A stretch of 64,000 bases of DNA from Sphingobacteriales bacterium (GTDB lineage: Bacteria > Bacteroidota > Bacteroidia > Chitinophagales > LD1): NCBI GenBank assembly GCA_018262795.1, contig JADFDM010000006.1:1-64000 (forward strand). The letters are read 5' to 3'. Shown in pieces: positions 34,476-43,315 of the stretch (its first letter is position 1; each line of letters opens with the position of its first letter). The notes beneath the pieces were generated by a model that made no database searches, was not told the origin of the DNA, and saw only the letters and a list, made by a program, of their open reading frames with translations. The translations under genes were made by a program, and so were the position numbers.

Positions 34476-35354
34476 TTAAACAACTGTTTTGGTTAACAAT
34501 TTAAAGAGTAAAAATATCGGTGATATTTCGACTACACAAACGTAAAGAAAAAAATGATACACACTCTTATACATCATTTTATATCCTGTGGATAACCCTC
34601 TTACAACAAACATTACCAAGAAACCAAAAATCAGTAAAAACGTAATCGCAAAAATGAAATCAAAATATTTTTCGGGTGCCACATAAAAAATAAATAATGC
34701 TGGAATCAGCGCCAATCCTACTGTTTTACATACGATAGAAAAATTGAAGATATATTCATCGCTGATTTCCTTCACTTCAAACACATATCCTAACACGCGA
34801 ATTGCAATGATTTTAATAAGGTAAAAAAATGTGAATAAAATGATCAGAAAAAAAATGGAAGGAGCAGATTTAAGTGGGTCTGCTATGTAGTGGCGCAACA
34901 AAAAGAAATGAATGTACAAGCTTAGCACCACAATAAAATTCACATGCAACAGAAATGAAGAGAACGTCAACTCATCGGTTCGTGTTCTAAAAAACTGCAT
35001 AGCAATATTGCGATTAGCGAATGACTGTAGCATCTCCTCCAAATCCTTACCAAAGGCGGTTTTCACATAAGTAAGCAATGCGAGCAAAAAAAACAGAATG
35101 TACAGACCAACAGGATTTTTTGCTCCTTGTTTCATTTGCTGAACATCGTAAATCATCGTTTTATCCGTATCGGAAAGATAGAAAGGAATGTGGTTGCTTA
35201 GTTCAAGAGAATGCATCAATAACACAGCGTCTTTTTGTGATCTGGAAACAGTTGAACTGTCTATTGAATTTTGAGTCAAAGAATCTGTTTCGAGCCCGAA
35301 CATGCTGATCGGAAACAGCAGCAAAAAGAACACAAGAGTCAAATCACTTTTCAA
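34476..35354 (-). CDS. DUF4271 multi-pass membrane protein
   Basis: 292 residues from a TTG at 35354 immediately after the barrel gene's TAA; no better start gives the N-terminal hydrophobic segment (~5-20). Five to six further hydrophobic segments from ~85 onward. DUF4271 genes commonly sit next to hemD in Bacteroidota, as here, but the role is not known. Operon: barrel - DUF4271 - Lys/Ala protein - hemD, with gaps of 0 and 2 bases. Confidence 0.87.
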   Translation of the reverse strand: MKSDLTLVFFLLLFPISMFGLETDSLTQNSIDSSTVSRSQKDAVLLMHSLELSNHIPFYLSDTDKTMIYDVQQMKQGAKNPVGLYILFFLLALLTYVKTAFGKDLEEMLQSFANRNIAMQFFRTRTDELTFSSFLLHVNFIVVLSLYIHFFLLRHYIADPLKSAPSIFFLIILFTFFYLIKIIAIRVLGYVFEVKEISDEYIFNFSIVCKTVGLALIPALFIFYVAPEKYFDFIFAITFLLIFGFLVMFVVRGLSTGYKMMYKSVYHFFLYVCVVEISPIFLLFKLLTKTVV

Positions 35355-37127
35355 TTAAAAATAATTTACGTAGCCGAAATGGATTTTAGCCGATTTGATT
35401 GAAATCTTGTTGCTCAACTGTCTGCCCATTGCGTAGGTAATACCAAAAATTCCTGCCTTCGTTTCAATAGCAGCACCAACACCAAACCCAAAAGGGAAAT
35501 CAAAAGTTCCGTAGCCGATTCGTGTGTTCTCTACCATAGCAGAATTGAAGAAGGCGCTAAAGTAGGAGTTTTTAGAAAGTAGGAAACGGTATTCCAAATT
35601 GGCCATTAAGTAATAAGGAGTAAATATTGATTGATCATCAAAGCCTCGAAGCGAGTTGACTCCTCCCAGTCGGTATTTCTCATTTTCAAAAATATTTCGA
35701 CTGTAAAAATACCCTCCGTCAAACGATGTTTTAATAGTGTGCCTCGCTGCCAGCCGCCAGTATTTATCTATGGACAATCCCAACCTAAACTGAAAACTCT
35801 TTAGGCGGGTAGTGTCATAAAGGAAACTGAAATTTGTGGCTGTTACTTCATCATACAAGCCTACTATTGCATTGTTCTTTTTTATTTTTTTCACTCCTGC
35901 CGAAGCATTTACTTTTAGGATAAAGCCGGAGGTAGGATTAAATCGGTAATCTAACTTTTGAAGAAAATATTCTAGTGCAAATTCGTTCGTGTTAATATCA
36001 AGATTTTTAGGGAGTGTTCGGGCAGCTTTAATATAAGCAGTGTCCACATTCAGAATGATGGTGGTCTGTTGCTTTAGCGATGCTCGCAAATAACTGCTTC
36101 CGATAATCTGGTATTGAACACCATAATCTCCATGTAGATCTAAGTAGGTAGTGTCCCGTTTATAAAGTTGAAATTGCGCACTGATACCGATAGGCAAACC
36201 TAATAGATAGGGATAAGAAAAGTGTACATCGAGGGTTTGTGTTTTAGGTTGGAGTTTCTGCCATTGAACAAAAAACTCTTCGCCCAAACCAAAGGGGCTG
36301 AACAGATGTATTCGGGCATCACCGGTCACTAAAAGTTTCTTCCCCGAACTTCCGGGAAGTAAGCCTAAGAGAAAATTAAACTGACTCGCTTTTTTGTTTT
36401 TGAGGTAGAGGTTAATCGCTGCTTTACCATTTTGAAATTCGACAGTATGCGATTGTATCGGTTCCACAAACTGTAACTCCTTTAAGCGTTGGGACACCTT
36501 TGCCACATTCGATTCATTGTAAGGTCTTCCGGTTTTCAAACCGAGATAATTTTTCAGAAAAACTCGTTTCACTTTCGTTTGGCCAAAAATGCGAATGGTG
36601 TCTATTAATATAAGATCGTGCTTGTGGAGGTATATTTTTGCTCGGATATAGTTACCTGCCTGTTCAAAACTATCTAACCAAACAGTAGCAAACGGGTACC
36701 CCGTATTCTCACATTGGCGTAACAGCTTTTCTTTTACCTGACCAACTGCACTTATGCGTACCGGCTTTCCACTTAGCACTAAATTTCTAACTCCGGCAGA
36801 GGAGAGAAAACCTTGATCTACATTTCCATTGGATAAAATTAATTTCTGGAAGGGCTGCCCGACATACATATATATATGACAGTCCTCCGTATCCTTAACT
36901 ACACTATCTATAGAGGCCGCCAAGTAGCCGTGTTCGCGAATATCGTTGAACAACGTTTTCCATTCCTTCTCCCTCTTCAATGAATCTTTAAACTCAGGCT
37001 TATAAGAAAATGCTTTGGTGAAAAAAGTGGAGGGCTTATCAACGGCTTCTATCTTCAGTCGGTAATTTGGCTGCGCCAAGGAGCAAACAGAAACCAAAAA
37101 GAAAGCAGTAAAGGAAACAAACCTCAT
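35355..37127 (-). CDS. BamA/TamA-type outer-membrane barrel (POTRA + barrel)
   Basis: 590 residues from the ATG at 37127, the best signal-peptide start (ends at L-A-Q, ~20); the frame extends upstream only through unlikely sequence that overlaps hemW. N-terminal ~30-280 shows POTRA-like alpha/beta repeats, and ~300-590 a C-terminal Omp85-type barrel, with L-R-G-F near residue 510 (the lid-lock/IRGF motif position) and a final G-Y-V-N-Y-F. Shorter than BamA (~800), so a TamA-like or specialised Omp85. First gene of the hemD operon and divergent from hemW. Confidence 0.85.
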   Translation of the reverse strand: MRFVSFTAFFLVSVCSLAQPNYRLKIEAVDKPSTFFTKAFSYKPEFKDSLKREKEWKTLFNDIREHGYLAASIDSVVKDTEDCHIYMYVGQPFQKLILSNGNVDQGFLSSAGVRNLVLSGKPVRISAVGQVKEKLLRQCENTGYPFATVWLDSFEQAGNYIRAKIYLHKHDLILIDTIRIFGQTKVKRVFLKNYLGLKTGRPYNESNVAKVSQRLKELQFVEPIQSHTVEFQNGKAAINLYLKNKKASQFNFLLGLLPGSSGKKLLVTGDARIHLFSPFGLGEEFFVQWQKLQPKTQTLDVHFSYPYLLGLPIGISAQFQLYKRDTTYLDLHGDYGVQYQIIGSSYLRASLKQQTTIILNVDTAYIKAARTLPKNLDINTNEFALEYFLQKLDYRFNPTSGFILKVNASAGVKKIKKNNAIVGLYDEVTATNFSFLYDTTRLKSFQFRLGLSIDKYWRLAARHTIKTSFDGGYFYSRNIFENEKYRLGGVNSLRGFDDQSIFTPYYLMANLEYRFLLSKNSYFSAFFNSAMVENTRIGYGTFDFPFGFGVGAAIETKAGIFGITYAMGRQLSNKISIKSAKIHFGYVNYF

Positions 37128-37204
37128 TGGCACAAGATAAAGATAACGCGAATTCAAGAGTCTAATTTTACATTCGCAGTCATTCATTAAATAAGAACTC
37201 CACT

Positions 37205-38323
37205 TTGGCCGGCATTTACATACATATTCCATTCTGTAGGCAGGCGTGTCATTATTGCAATTTCTATTTTTCTGTTTCAAAGGGAAATAAGAGCCGATTC
37301 ATTCAGTCATTGCTCAAAGAAATTGAACTGACAAAAGATTACCTAGAAGGGGACCCCATTGAGACTATTTACATGGGCGGAGGCACTCCCTCTCAGTTAG
37401 AAACGGACGAATTGAAAATAATTTTTGAAAAGTTGCACAAGGTGTACGACTTGGGTAGATTGTTAGAGATGACCATTGAGGCCAATCCCGATGATTTGGC
37501 AACAGAAAAGGTCGCTGAATTAAGCAGTTTAAGAGGTTTAGGATTGAATCGCTTTTCCATAGGAATTCAATCTTTTCGAAACGAAGATTTAAAATACATG
37601 AACCGGGCACACCATGCAGAGGAGGCTGTATTATCCGTAAAGAAAGTGCAGGATGCCGGCTTTGAAAATATTACCATAGACCTCATATACGGAACGCCCA
37701 CTATGAACAATGAGCAGTGGTATGAAAATCTATCGAAGGCCTTTGCGCTCAAAGTGCCTCATATATCCTGTTATGGATTAACCGTAGAAGCCAAAACCAC
37801 TCTTGAGAAAAGGATTAAAAAAGGAGCGTGCCTCGGGGTGGATGAAAATCAATCGGCTACACAGTTTAGTATGCTAATGAACGAAATGAAAGCAAACGGG
37901 TATGAGCAATATGAAATTTCCAACTTTTCAAAACCGGGATGCCATGCTATTCACAACACTAACTATTGGCTCGGTAAAAAGTATTTGGGGCTGGGCCCTT
38001 CCGCTCATTCATTTAATAAAGCGGCACGCAGATGGAACGTATCCAATATTATCGGTTACGCTGAATGTGTAGAAAAGGGACATCTATCTTTTGAAGAAGA
38101 AATACTCAGTGCTTCGCAGAAAATAAACGAAAAGATAATGACTTCGCTCCGAACTAAATGGGGATTGAATGTGGCAGAATGTGACCCGAAAAGTGCCGAA
38201 CAAATTTTAACGGCTCTGCATCAAATCGAGCCCTCGAACTTTACTTTTGAAAATGAAACGGTAAAACTCACCGACAAAGGCAAACTGTTTGCTGATGCCA
38301 TTGCCGCACGACTCTTCATTTAG
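37205..38323 (+). CDS. hemW: HemW-type radical SAM protein
   Basis: 372 residues starting at TTG (37205); the protein reads MAGIYIHIPFC, the canonical HemW beginning, so TTG is the real start. Radical-SAM cysteines at 11, 15 and 18 (C-x3-C-x2-C), then G-G-G-T-P-S, and S-I-G-I-Q-S-F. HemW is the haem chaperone-like relative of coproporphyrinogen dehydrogenase. The C-terminal HemN-type domain (~260-372) is present. Divergent from the hemD operon: 77 bases between starts. Confidence 0.93.
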   Translation: MAGIYIHIPFCRQACHYCNFYFSVSKGNKSRFIQSLLKEIELTKDYLEGDPIETIYMGGGTPSQLETDELKIIFEKLHKVYDLGRLLEMTIEANPDDLATEKVAELSSLRGLGLNRFSIGIQSFRNEDLKYMNRAHHAEEAVLSVKKVQDAGFENITIDLIYGTPTMNNEQWYENLSKAFALKVPHISCYGLTVEAKTTLEKRIKKGACLGVDENQSATQFSMLMNEMKANGYEQYEISNFSKPGCHAIHNTNYWLGKKYLGLGPSAHSFNKAARRWNVSNIIGYAECVEKGHLSFEEEILSASQKINEKIMTSLRTKWGLNVAECDPKSAEQILTALHQIEPSNFTFENETVKLTDKGKLFADAIAARLFI

Positions 38324-38338
38324 AAAGGGCAATTCTTT

Positions 38339-38346
38339 TACCTTTG
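38339..38346 (+). promoter_or_regulatory. Candidate -7 promoter box for the DUF1015 gene
   Basis: TACCTTTG matches the Bacteroidota TAnnTTTG box, 20 bases before the ATG at 38366. No exact TTG is seen at the -33 distance, so this is only a weak candidate. Confidence 0.35.
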
Positions 38347-38365
38347 TTCTCGAAAAAATGTACCC

Positions 38366-39607
38366 ATGGCTATTGTAAAACCTTTTAAAGCAGTAAGGCC
38401 TTTGAGCCGGTATGCTGCTCATGTAGCATCTCTCCCTTACGATGTGATGAATACTGCTGAAGCCCGTAAAATGGCGAAAGAAAACTCTAACTCATTTCTT
38501 CATGTGAGCCGAGCCGAAATTGATTTGCCCAAAGCAACCGATGAGCACTCCAAAGCAGTGTATGAAAAGGCGGCAGAGAATTTTAAGAACATGATGAGCA
38601 GTGGGGTGCTGGTGCAGGATAAGGAAGATAGTCTATATATATACGCTCAGGAATGGAAAGGCCGCAAACAAATCGGCTTAGTCGCTTGCAGTTCGGTGGA
38701 GGATTATTTCAATGAGGTAATTAAAAAACATGAACTCACCCGACCCGAAAAGGAGAAGGATCGTATAAATCACATGCAAAGCGTGCAGGCTCACGTAGGC
38801 CCCATCTTCCTCACTTATCCTCATCATCTTACGGTAGATAAAATTATCAAGGACTTTACTGAAAGAAATGCTCCGGTGTATCAATTCAGAAGTGACGATA
38901 GGGTGACACATACTTGTTGGGTGATTACCGACAAAGCCATTATCGCTAACTTGGTTTCTATTTTCAAAAAGGAAATACCCTATACCTACATTGCCGATGG
39001 GCATCACCGCACCGCCTCGGCTGCTAAGGTGGGGAAAAAGTTAGCCGACAAAAACCCTCGCCACACCGGAAAGGAGGAGTATAATTTTTTCCTTTCTGTA
39101 TTATTCCCCGATAACCAACTACAAATTTTGCCTTACAACCGTTTAGTGAAAGACTTGAACGGAATGCAGCCGGATGATTTTATTGCGAAATTGGAGAAGA
39201 AATTTTATGTGCAGAGAAAGAAGTACGGCACAACACCTCTTGTACATTTCATCCGTATGTATTTGGATGGCGCGTGGTATTCGCTTACTCCGCATGACGG
39301 GGTCGTAAATGATGACAATGTGATTGACTCCTTAGACATCAATATTCTTCAAAATAATATTCTGAAGCCTTTGTTGGGAATAAAAGATCCGCGCACCGAC
39401 CATCGGATTGATTTTGTTGGAGGCATCAGAGGATTTAAAGAATTAGAGCAAAGGGTAGATGATGGTGAAATGAAAGTGGCCTTTTCACTTCACCCGGTGA
39501 GTATTGAGCAACTGATGCAGATTGCCGACAGCGGTAAAATAATGCCTCCGAAAAGCACTTGGTTTGAGCCGAAGCTGCGCGATGGCCTGTTCTCACATTT
39601 ATTTTGA
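38366..39607 (+). CDS. DUF1015 family protein
   Basis: 413 residues. N-terminal P-F-K-A-V-R-P and Y-D-V-M, then Y-I-A-D-G-H-H-R-T-A-S-A near residue 213, the family hallmark, and C-terminal F-A-L/F-S-L-H-P-V with M-P-P-K-S-T-W-F-x-P-K near the end. Usual length ~415. Family members are cytoplasmic, of unknown reaction; the conserved His-rich motif suggests metal or nucleotide chemistry. It follows hemW by 42 bases. Confidence 0.92.
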   Translation: MAIVKPFKAVRPLSRYAAHVASLPYDVMNTAEARKMAKENSNSFLHVSRAEIDLPKATDEHSKAVYEKAAENFKNMMSSGVLVQDKEDSLYIYAQEWKGRKQIGLVACSSVEDYFNEVIKKHELTRPEKEKDRINHMQSVQAHVGPIFLTYPHHLTVDKIIKDFTERNAPVYQFRSDDRVTHTCWVITDKAIIANLVSIFKKEIPYTYIADGHHRTASAAKVGKKLADKNPRHTGKEEYNFFLSVLFPDNQLQILPYNRLVKDLNGMQPDDFIAKLEKKFYVQRKKYGTTPLVHFIRMYLDGAWYSLTPHDGVVNDDNVIDSLDINILQNNILKPLLGIKDPRTDHRIDFVGGIRGFKELEQRVDDGEMKVAFSLHPVSIEQLMQIADSGKIMPPKSTWFEPKLRDGLFSHLF

Positions 39608-39689
39608 GAATAAAATTCTCCTCTTGCTTATTTCCTTATTCAGATCTTATCACCGAGTTTTGAATTTGGAGGCAACCGCTTAATTTCCT

Positions 39690-40082
39690 TCACCGCTTCT
39701 TACTCGCTGCCCAAGATACTACACACAAAATTCCGGTAATGGCTGTGGCCAACACCAGCAATTCCACCTGGCAGGCATTGAAAGGCTCTTGCGCTAACTC
39801 ACTGAAAAGGTGCAGCAGGTTGAAGGCCGTATAAACGATAGCTACCCCAAAGTGGATGCGGTACACTAACGCAACGGGTTTAAACATTATTACCAATGCA
39901 AAACCCATTGGCAATAGGTGCAGTGCCGTTTTTAGCAGCACCAAAGGCAGGCTTTCAATACCGATAGTGTTTGCCTCATTGCCAAAGCCGCAGAAGTTAT
40001 CGCTAACGTAATAGTCGTAATGCAGGACCATACACATCACAAACATCAGCCACAGCAAAATAATTTTAGTCTGATTATTCAT
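39690..40082 (-). CDS. Small multi-pass membrane protein, unknown
   Basis: 130 residues from the ATG at 40082; an upstream in-frame start would add 37 residues that overlap the M43 gene's terminator. About four hydrophobic segments (~5-20, ~42-60, ~72-88, ~105-122) and a C-terminal lysine/arginine tail. No family recognised. It is flanked by an intrinsic terminator on its upstream side, so has its own promoter. Confidence 0.65.
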   Translation of the reverse strand: MNNQTKIILLWLMFVMCMVLHYDYYVSDNFCGFGNEANTIGIESLPLVLLKTALHLLPMGFALVIMFKPVALVYRIHFGVAIVYTAFNLLHLFSELAQEPFNACQVELLVLATAITGILCVVSWAASKKR

Positions 40083-40130
40083 GGTCAGTTCTTTTTTGAA
40101 ATGACAAAATTCAATCAAAAGGCAGGCGAT

Positions 40131-40173
40131 AAAAAAAGCATTCAGAGGAGTCGGTCGGACACCTCTGAATGCT
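40131..40173 (-). terminator. Terminator of the M43 protease gene
   Basis: On the minus strand, a stem of about 16 bp with one mismatch (core AGCATTCAGAGG) is followed by T7, 13 bases after the protease stop at 40186. A textbook intrinsic terminator. Confidence 0.92.
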
Positions 40174-40185
40174 AAAGCAAAAGAT

Positions 40186-42297
40186 TTATTCAATCACCAA
40201 CTTCCTGCGCTGTGAGGAAGTAGCGGTTTGCACCTCTGCGAGGTACACTCCTTTTGCCAGTTCAGCAGTATTTATTTCAAAGCGGGTATCTCCTTCATTC
40301 ATCTGCCCGTTGAATACCTGTTGTACTTCTTTACCGGTCATATCGCGCAGGATTATTTTTACCTTACTGCTTTCGTTCAGGCTAATGTTTATCCACGCCT
40401 GATTTTGAGCCGGATTGGGATAAAGTGTCACCTCATTCAAACCGCTTGTTATCGTTGGAACATCCGATACCAGCGCATTGCCGATGTTCACATCATCCAA
40501 GTAAAAGTTGTTGCCTTTAATGGAGCTAAACACTTGAATCTTGAAACGAACATTGGATTGTTTCCAACTCGGCTGCAAGGTGAGTTTTACCTGTCGCCAG
40601 AAAGCCTGCCCTTGTGTAGGTACAAAGTATCCTTCGGAGTAACCGGCATTCACCACTGCGCTGCCTCCTTTTTTATAAAGAGGCACCCAACTGCCACCAC
40701 AATTCGCTGTAGCATACACTACCATTGAATCGGTGAGTGCATTAAAGTTTTGATTCCACGAGGAGAGGGAATAGTAAAACGAAAACTGCAAGTCGGCATT
40801 GGCGAGCGGGGTGAGGTCAAAGCCAGGAGTAATGACCTCATCAATATCATGATCGTTGTGCGACTCATAATTATTCAACAGAGCGCTGCCATTGCCCCAG
40901 TGCGAAGCATAATTTACTTGGCTGAAATAGGTTTGATTGTTATCGTAATTCACCGAAGCCCATTCATCTATATTAAACACATTGGAGTTTTCAAAATCTT
41001 CGTGAAAAGGAGCCTGATACGAAGCGTGGTCATTCGCCACATACACCAATGTATTGTTCTCCTTTGCACTGCTTCCCTGTGCATTGGTTACCGTTAGCTT
41101 AATCTGCTGCCAGCCGGGGACTAGAAATTGTACCACCGGATTTTTATCGGTAGAAATAGCCGGATTGCCGTTGGGAATTTCCCAGTAGTAAGTATCCACA
41201 TCTCCATTGGCAGTCGCATCTACTAAGGTGGTAGAACTGCCTAAACAGATGTACCGCTTAGTCGCGCCAAAGTCGGCCTTCGGAGCGCAAGGACTGTAAT
41301 TAGTATCGTCTGTGCCGGTGGTGATCAGGTTCGCGCTGCTGTAAAGATTATTCCGATCAGACTTATCAGAATTAAGCGCAGCTATCATCCGAATTTTTTG
41401 CCCTTCGGTAAACATCTTCGAGCAATAGGAGTAGTCCATGTAGTTCTGCACGTTTTCTACAATCGGAGGATTACAATATTTGAGGCCGAGGTTGCAACTG
41501 GTAGAGCCGCGAGTAATGGGAGTATCGTTCACATCATCGTCCCCACAAGCAACTCCCGGATTGTTGGTATCGCCCCAAGGATGTTTCAAATTCAGGTAAT
41601 GACCAATTTCGTGGGTGAGTGCGCGGCAGTTGGTAGTGTTTCCGGTGCCAATGCTGCCGATGTAGTTGCTCAAAATAATTACGCCATCGCGGTTGGGCAG
41701 GTTATACAACACATCTACTGAGCCGGGGTAATAAGCATAACCCGCTACTCCGTTTTCCATGCTGCGAACCACCCACACGTTCAAATATTTATCGCGCGGC
41801 CAGCCGTTCATTTTTGAGTAATCGTTTCCCATGTAAGTCTGCGAAGAATTGATCCGGTCAATGCCGTTGGTGCAATTTCCCCAAGGATCAATGTTGGCTA
41901 AACGGAACTCAATACCCACGTTGGCAATAATGGATTTAAAGCTCGCAATCACAGCCGCAGTATCGGGATTGCTTTTGTTGTAATCTTCATTTAAAATTCG
42001 CACCTCATCCAGCACCTGCGCATCCGAAATATTCTCCGGCCCGCCTTGATGAATGATATGGAATACCATCGGAATAATGTAGGGGCCCGAACGCGCATCG
42101 GGCTGGTAGTTGGCTTCAAAGTTTTTGGTAAACTGTTCCAACTCGGCTTCTTGTTGCAGAATTTCAGGATGCTCGGTAATCAGCTTTTGCCGTTCCGCAG
42201 AGCTTCCGCAAAAATGATCGGTTTGAGCCGGTGCTACAAAAACTGCTACCAATGCAAACAACGCAGGGCACACCCGTGAAAAAAGAATTCGTTTCAT
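40186..42297 (-). CDS. M43-type secreted metalloprotease, T9SS cargo
   Basis: 703 residues from the ATG at 42297 (an ATG 16 codons upstream is possible). Signal peptide (~1-24), then a catalytic domain with H-E-I-G-H-Y-L-N-L-K-H near 229, the HExxHxxGxxH-like zinc motif of the pappalysin/M43 family. A PKD domain (~360-440) and a jelly-roll-like domain (~450-610) follow. The final ~80 residues, with L-Y-P-N-P-A and a K-G-V-Y-L ending in V-I-E, form a type A sorting domain for the T9SS. Extracellular protease; substrate unknown. Confidence 0.94.
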   Translation of the reverse strand: MKRILFSRVCPALFALVAVFVAPAQTDHFCGSSAERQKLITEHPEILQQEAELEQFTKNFEANYQPDARSGPYIIPMVFHIIHQGGPENISDAQVLDEVRILNEDYNKSNPDTAAVIASFKSIIANVGIEFRLANIDPWGNCTNGIDRINSSQTYMGNDYSKMNGWPRDKYLNVWVVRSMENGVAGYAYYPGSVDVLYNLPNRDGVIILSNYIGSIGTGNTTNCRALTHEIGHYLNLKHPWGDTNNPGVACGDDDVNDTPITRGSTSCNLGLKYCNPPIVENVQNYMDYSYCSKMFTEGQKIRMIAALNSDKSDRNNLYSSANLITTGTDDTNYSPCAPKADFGATKRYICLGSSTTLVDATANGDVDTYYWEIPNGNPAISTDKNPVVQFLVPGWQQIKLTVTNAQGSSAKENNTLVYVANDHASYQAPFHEDFENSNVFNIDEWASVNYDNNQTYFSQVNYASHWGNGSALLNNYESHNDHDIDEVITPGFDLTPLANADLQFSFYYSLSSWNQNFNALTDSMVVYATANCGGSWVPLYKKGGSAVVNAGYSEGYFVPTQGQAFWRQVKLTLQPSWKQSNVRFKIQVFSSIKGNNFYLDDVNIGNALVSDVPTITSGLNEVTLYPNPAQNQAWINISLNESSKVKIILRDMTGKEVQQVFNGQMNEGDTRFEINTAELAKGVYLAEVQTATSSQRRKLVIE

Positions 42298-42367
42298 CTT
42301 CAAATAAATTGTTGAGGCAAAAAATTTAGTGTTTAATGTTTTCATAGTATTCTAAAGTAAGGGAAAT

Positions 42368-42892
42368 CTATTCATCGGGCGGAGGAAAGAAAACTAAATA
42401 GTGCCCTTGGGAAAGAAGCGCTTCGATTCCTGTGATTTTTATTTCCGTTACAGACAGGCTTAGAGAAAACAAGTGCTCTGCAGAAGGGGTAAAATCTTTT
42501 GCAAAATTCTTGATCAACTCCATGAAAGGAAGCCGATTTGAAGGATCTGTGCATGAGCCTTCGTCAAAAGTGGATTGAAGTAAATTTTTCAGCAAACTTT
42601 CTTTCGTGTCTTCAAGGCAATAGAACATATACCCCCCCTGCTGTTGTACCATTTTGGCGTAGTCATACATCCGGCCGAGGTATCGAAATTCAGATTCGCC
42701 ATTCGTTTGAAAAATATCGAGGTTGTTGAATTCCTCATCCGAAACAAACACTTTACTCAGCCCTTCTTCTTTCGCCAACTCTAAAGTCATTTCTGTTTTC
42801 ACTTCGTGTAAGACAGTAAAATAAAACGGGGCAACTCCGCTCATGTGAACCAGTGCCAAAGGGATGAGTAGTAATGGGAGAAAGCGTTTCAT
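42368..42892 (-). CDS. Small exported protein, paralogue of the gene at 6040-6582
   Basis: 174 residues with a hydrophobic N-terminus (~4-22). It shares with the 180-residue protein at 6040 the phrase [EF]-F-x-Y-x-G-R-x-Y-D, then Y-C-L-E-D-T-K-E-S-L-L, and a C-terminal F-F-P-P-P-D-E. It lies alone, 71 bases upstream of the M43 gene on the same strand, and possibly co-transcribed with it. Family not recognised; a small periplasmic protein is likely. Confidence 0.72.
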   Translation of the reverse strand: MKRFLPLLLIPLALVHMSGVAPFYFTVLHEVKTEMTLELAKEEGLSKVFVSDEEFNNLDIFQTNGESEFRYLGRMYDYAKMVQQQGGYMFYCLEDTKESLLKNLLQSTFDEGSCTDPSNRLPFMELIKNFAKDFTPSAEHLFSLSLSVTEIKITGIEALLSQGHYLVFFPPPDE

Positions 42893-43024
42893 TTCGATGC
42901 GGAGATAAATATAATAGGCTTTGGAGAAAAGACAGCGGTACTGATGAAAGAATAAAGAAACGAGAGTATCCGAAAACCCTTATCCGTCCGGTTAACAGAA
43001 AAGGACAACCGGCAACTGCTCAAA

Positions 43025-43056
43025 ACAAAAGCGCCCCGTATTTACGGAGCGCTTTT
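43025..43056 (-). terminator. Hairpin terminator downstream of tRNA-Gln
   Basis: A long palindrome, about 15 bp with one mismatch (ACAAAAGCGC arm at 43025-43034), 14 bases past the tRNA 3' end, with T-rich sequence after it on the minus strand. A suitable tRNA transcript terminator. Confidence 0.8.
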
Positions 43057-43069
43057 GTTTCTATTTTTG

Positions 43070-43140
43070 TTGCCCGAGAAGGATTCGAACCTCCACAAAC
43101 TGAACCAAAATCAGTTGTCCTGCCATTAGACGATCGGGCA
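43070..43140 (-). tRNA. tRNA-Gln (anticodon TTG)
   Basis: Cloverleaf: 7-bp acceptor TGCCCGA/TCGGGCA, anticodon stem ACTGA/TCAGT around loop TTTTGGT with anticodon TTG, and a T-arm GGAGG-TTCGAAT-CCTTC. The discriminator base is A at 43070; CCA is not encoded. No neighbouring tRNA. Confidence 0.95.
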
Positions 43141-43315
43141 AAAACATCCTTCTTTATTCAAAGGAGGTGCAAAAATAATTATCTCCTCCTCTTTTACAAG
43201 CGTCCACTCTCAATTTCGCAGATTGCTAAATAAAGTCAATGGCGTTTAATGCCCGAACTATAAAACCCCACTTTGCGGTAAATTGATATTTTTACGCCTC
43301 TCTAAATTTTGCTGA

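Noticed and set aside
40228-41721. Several plus-strand open frames opposite the M43 protease
   Set aside because: They are shadows of the protease frame; the minus-strand reading has all domains in order.
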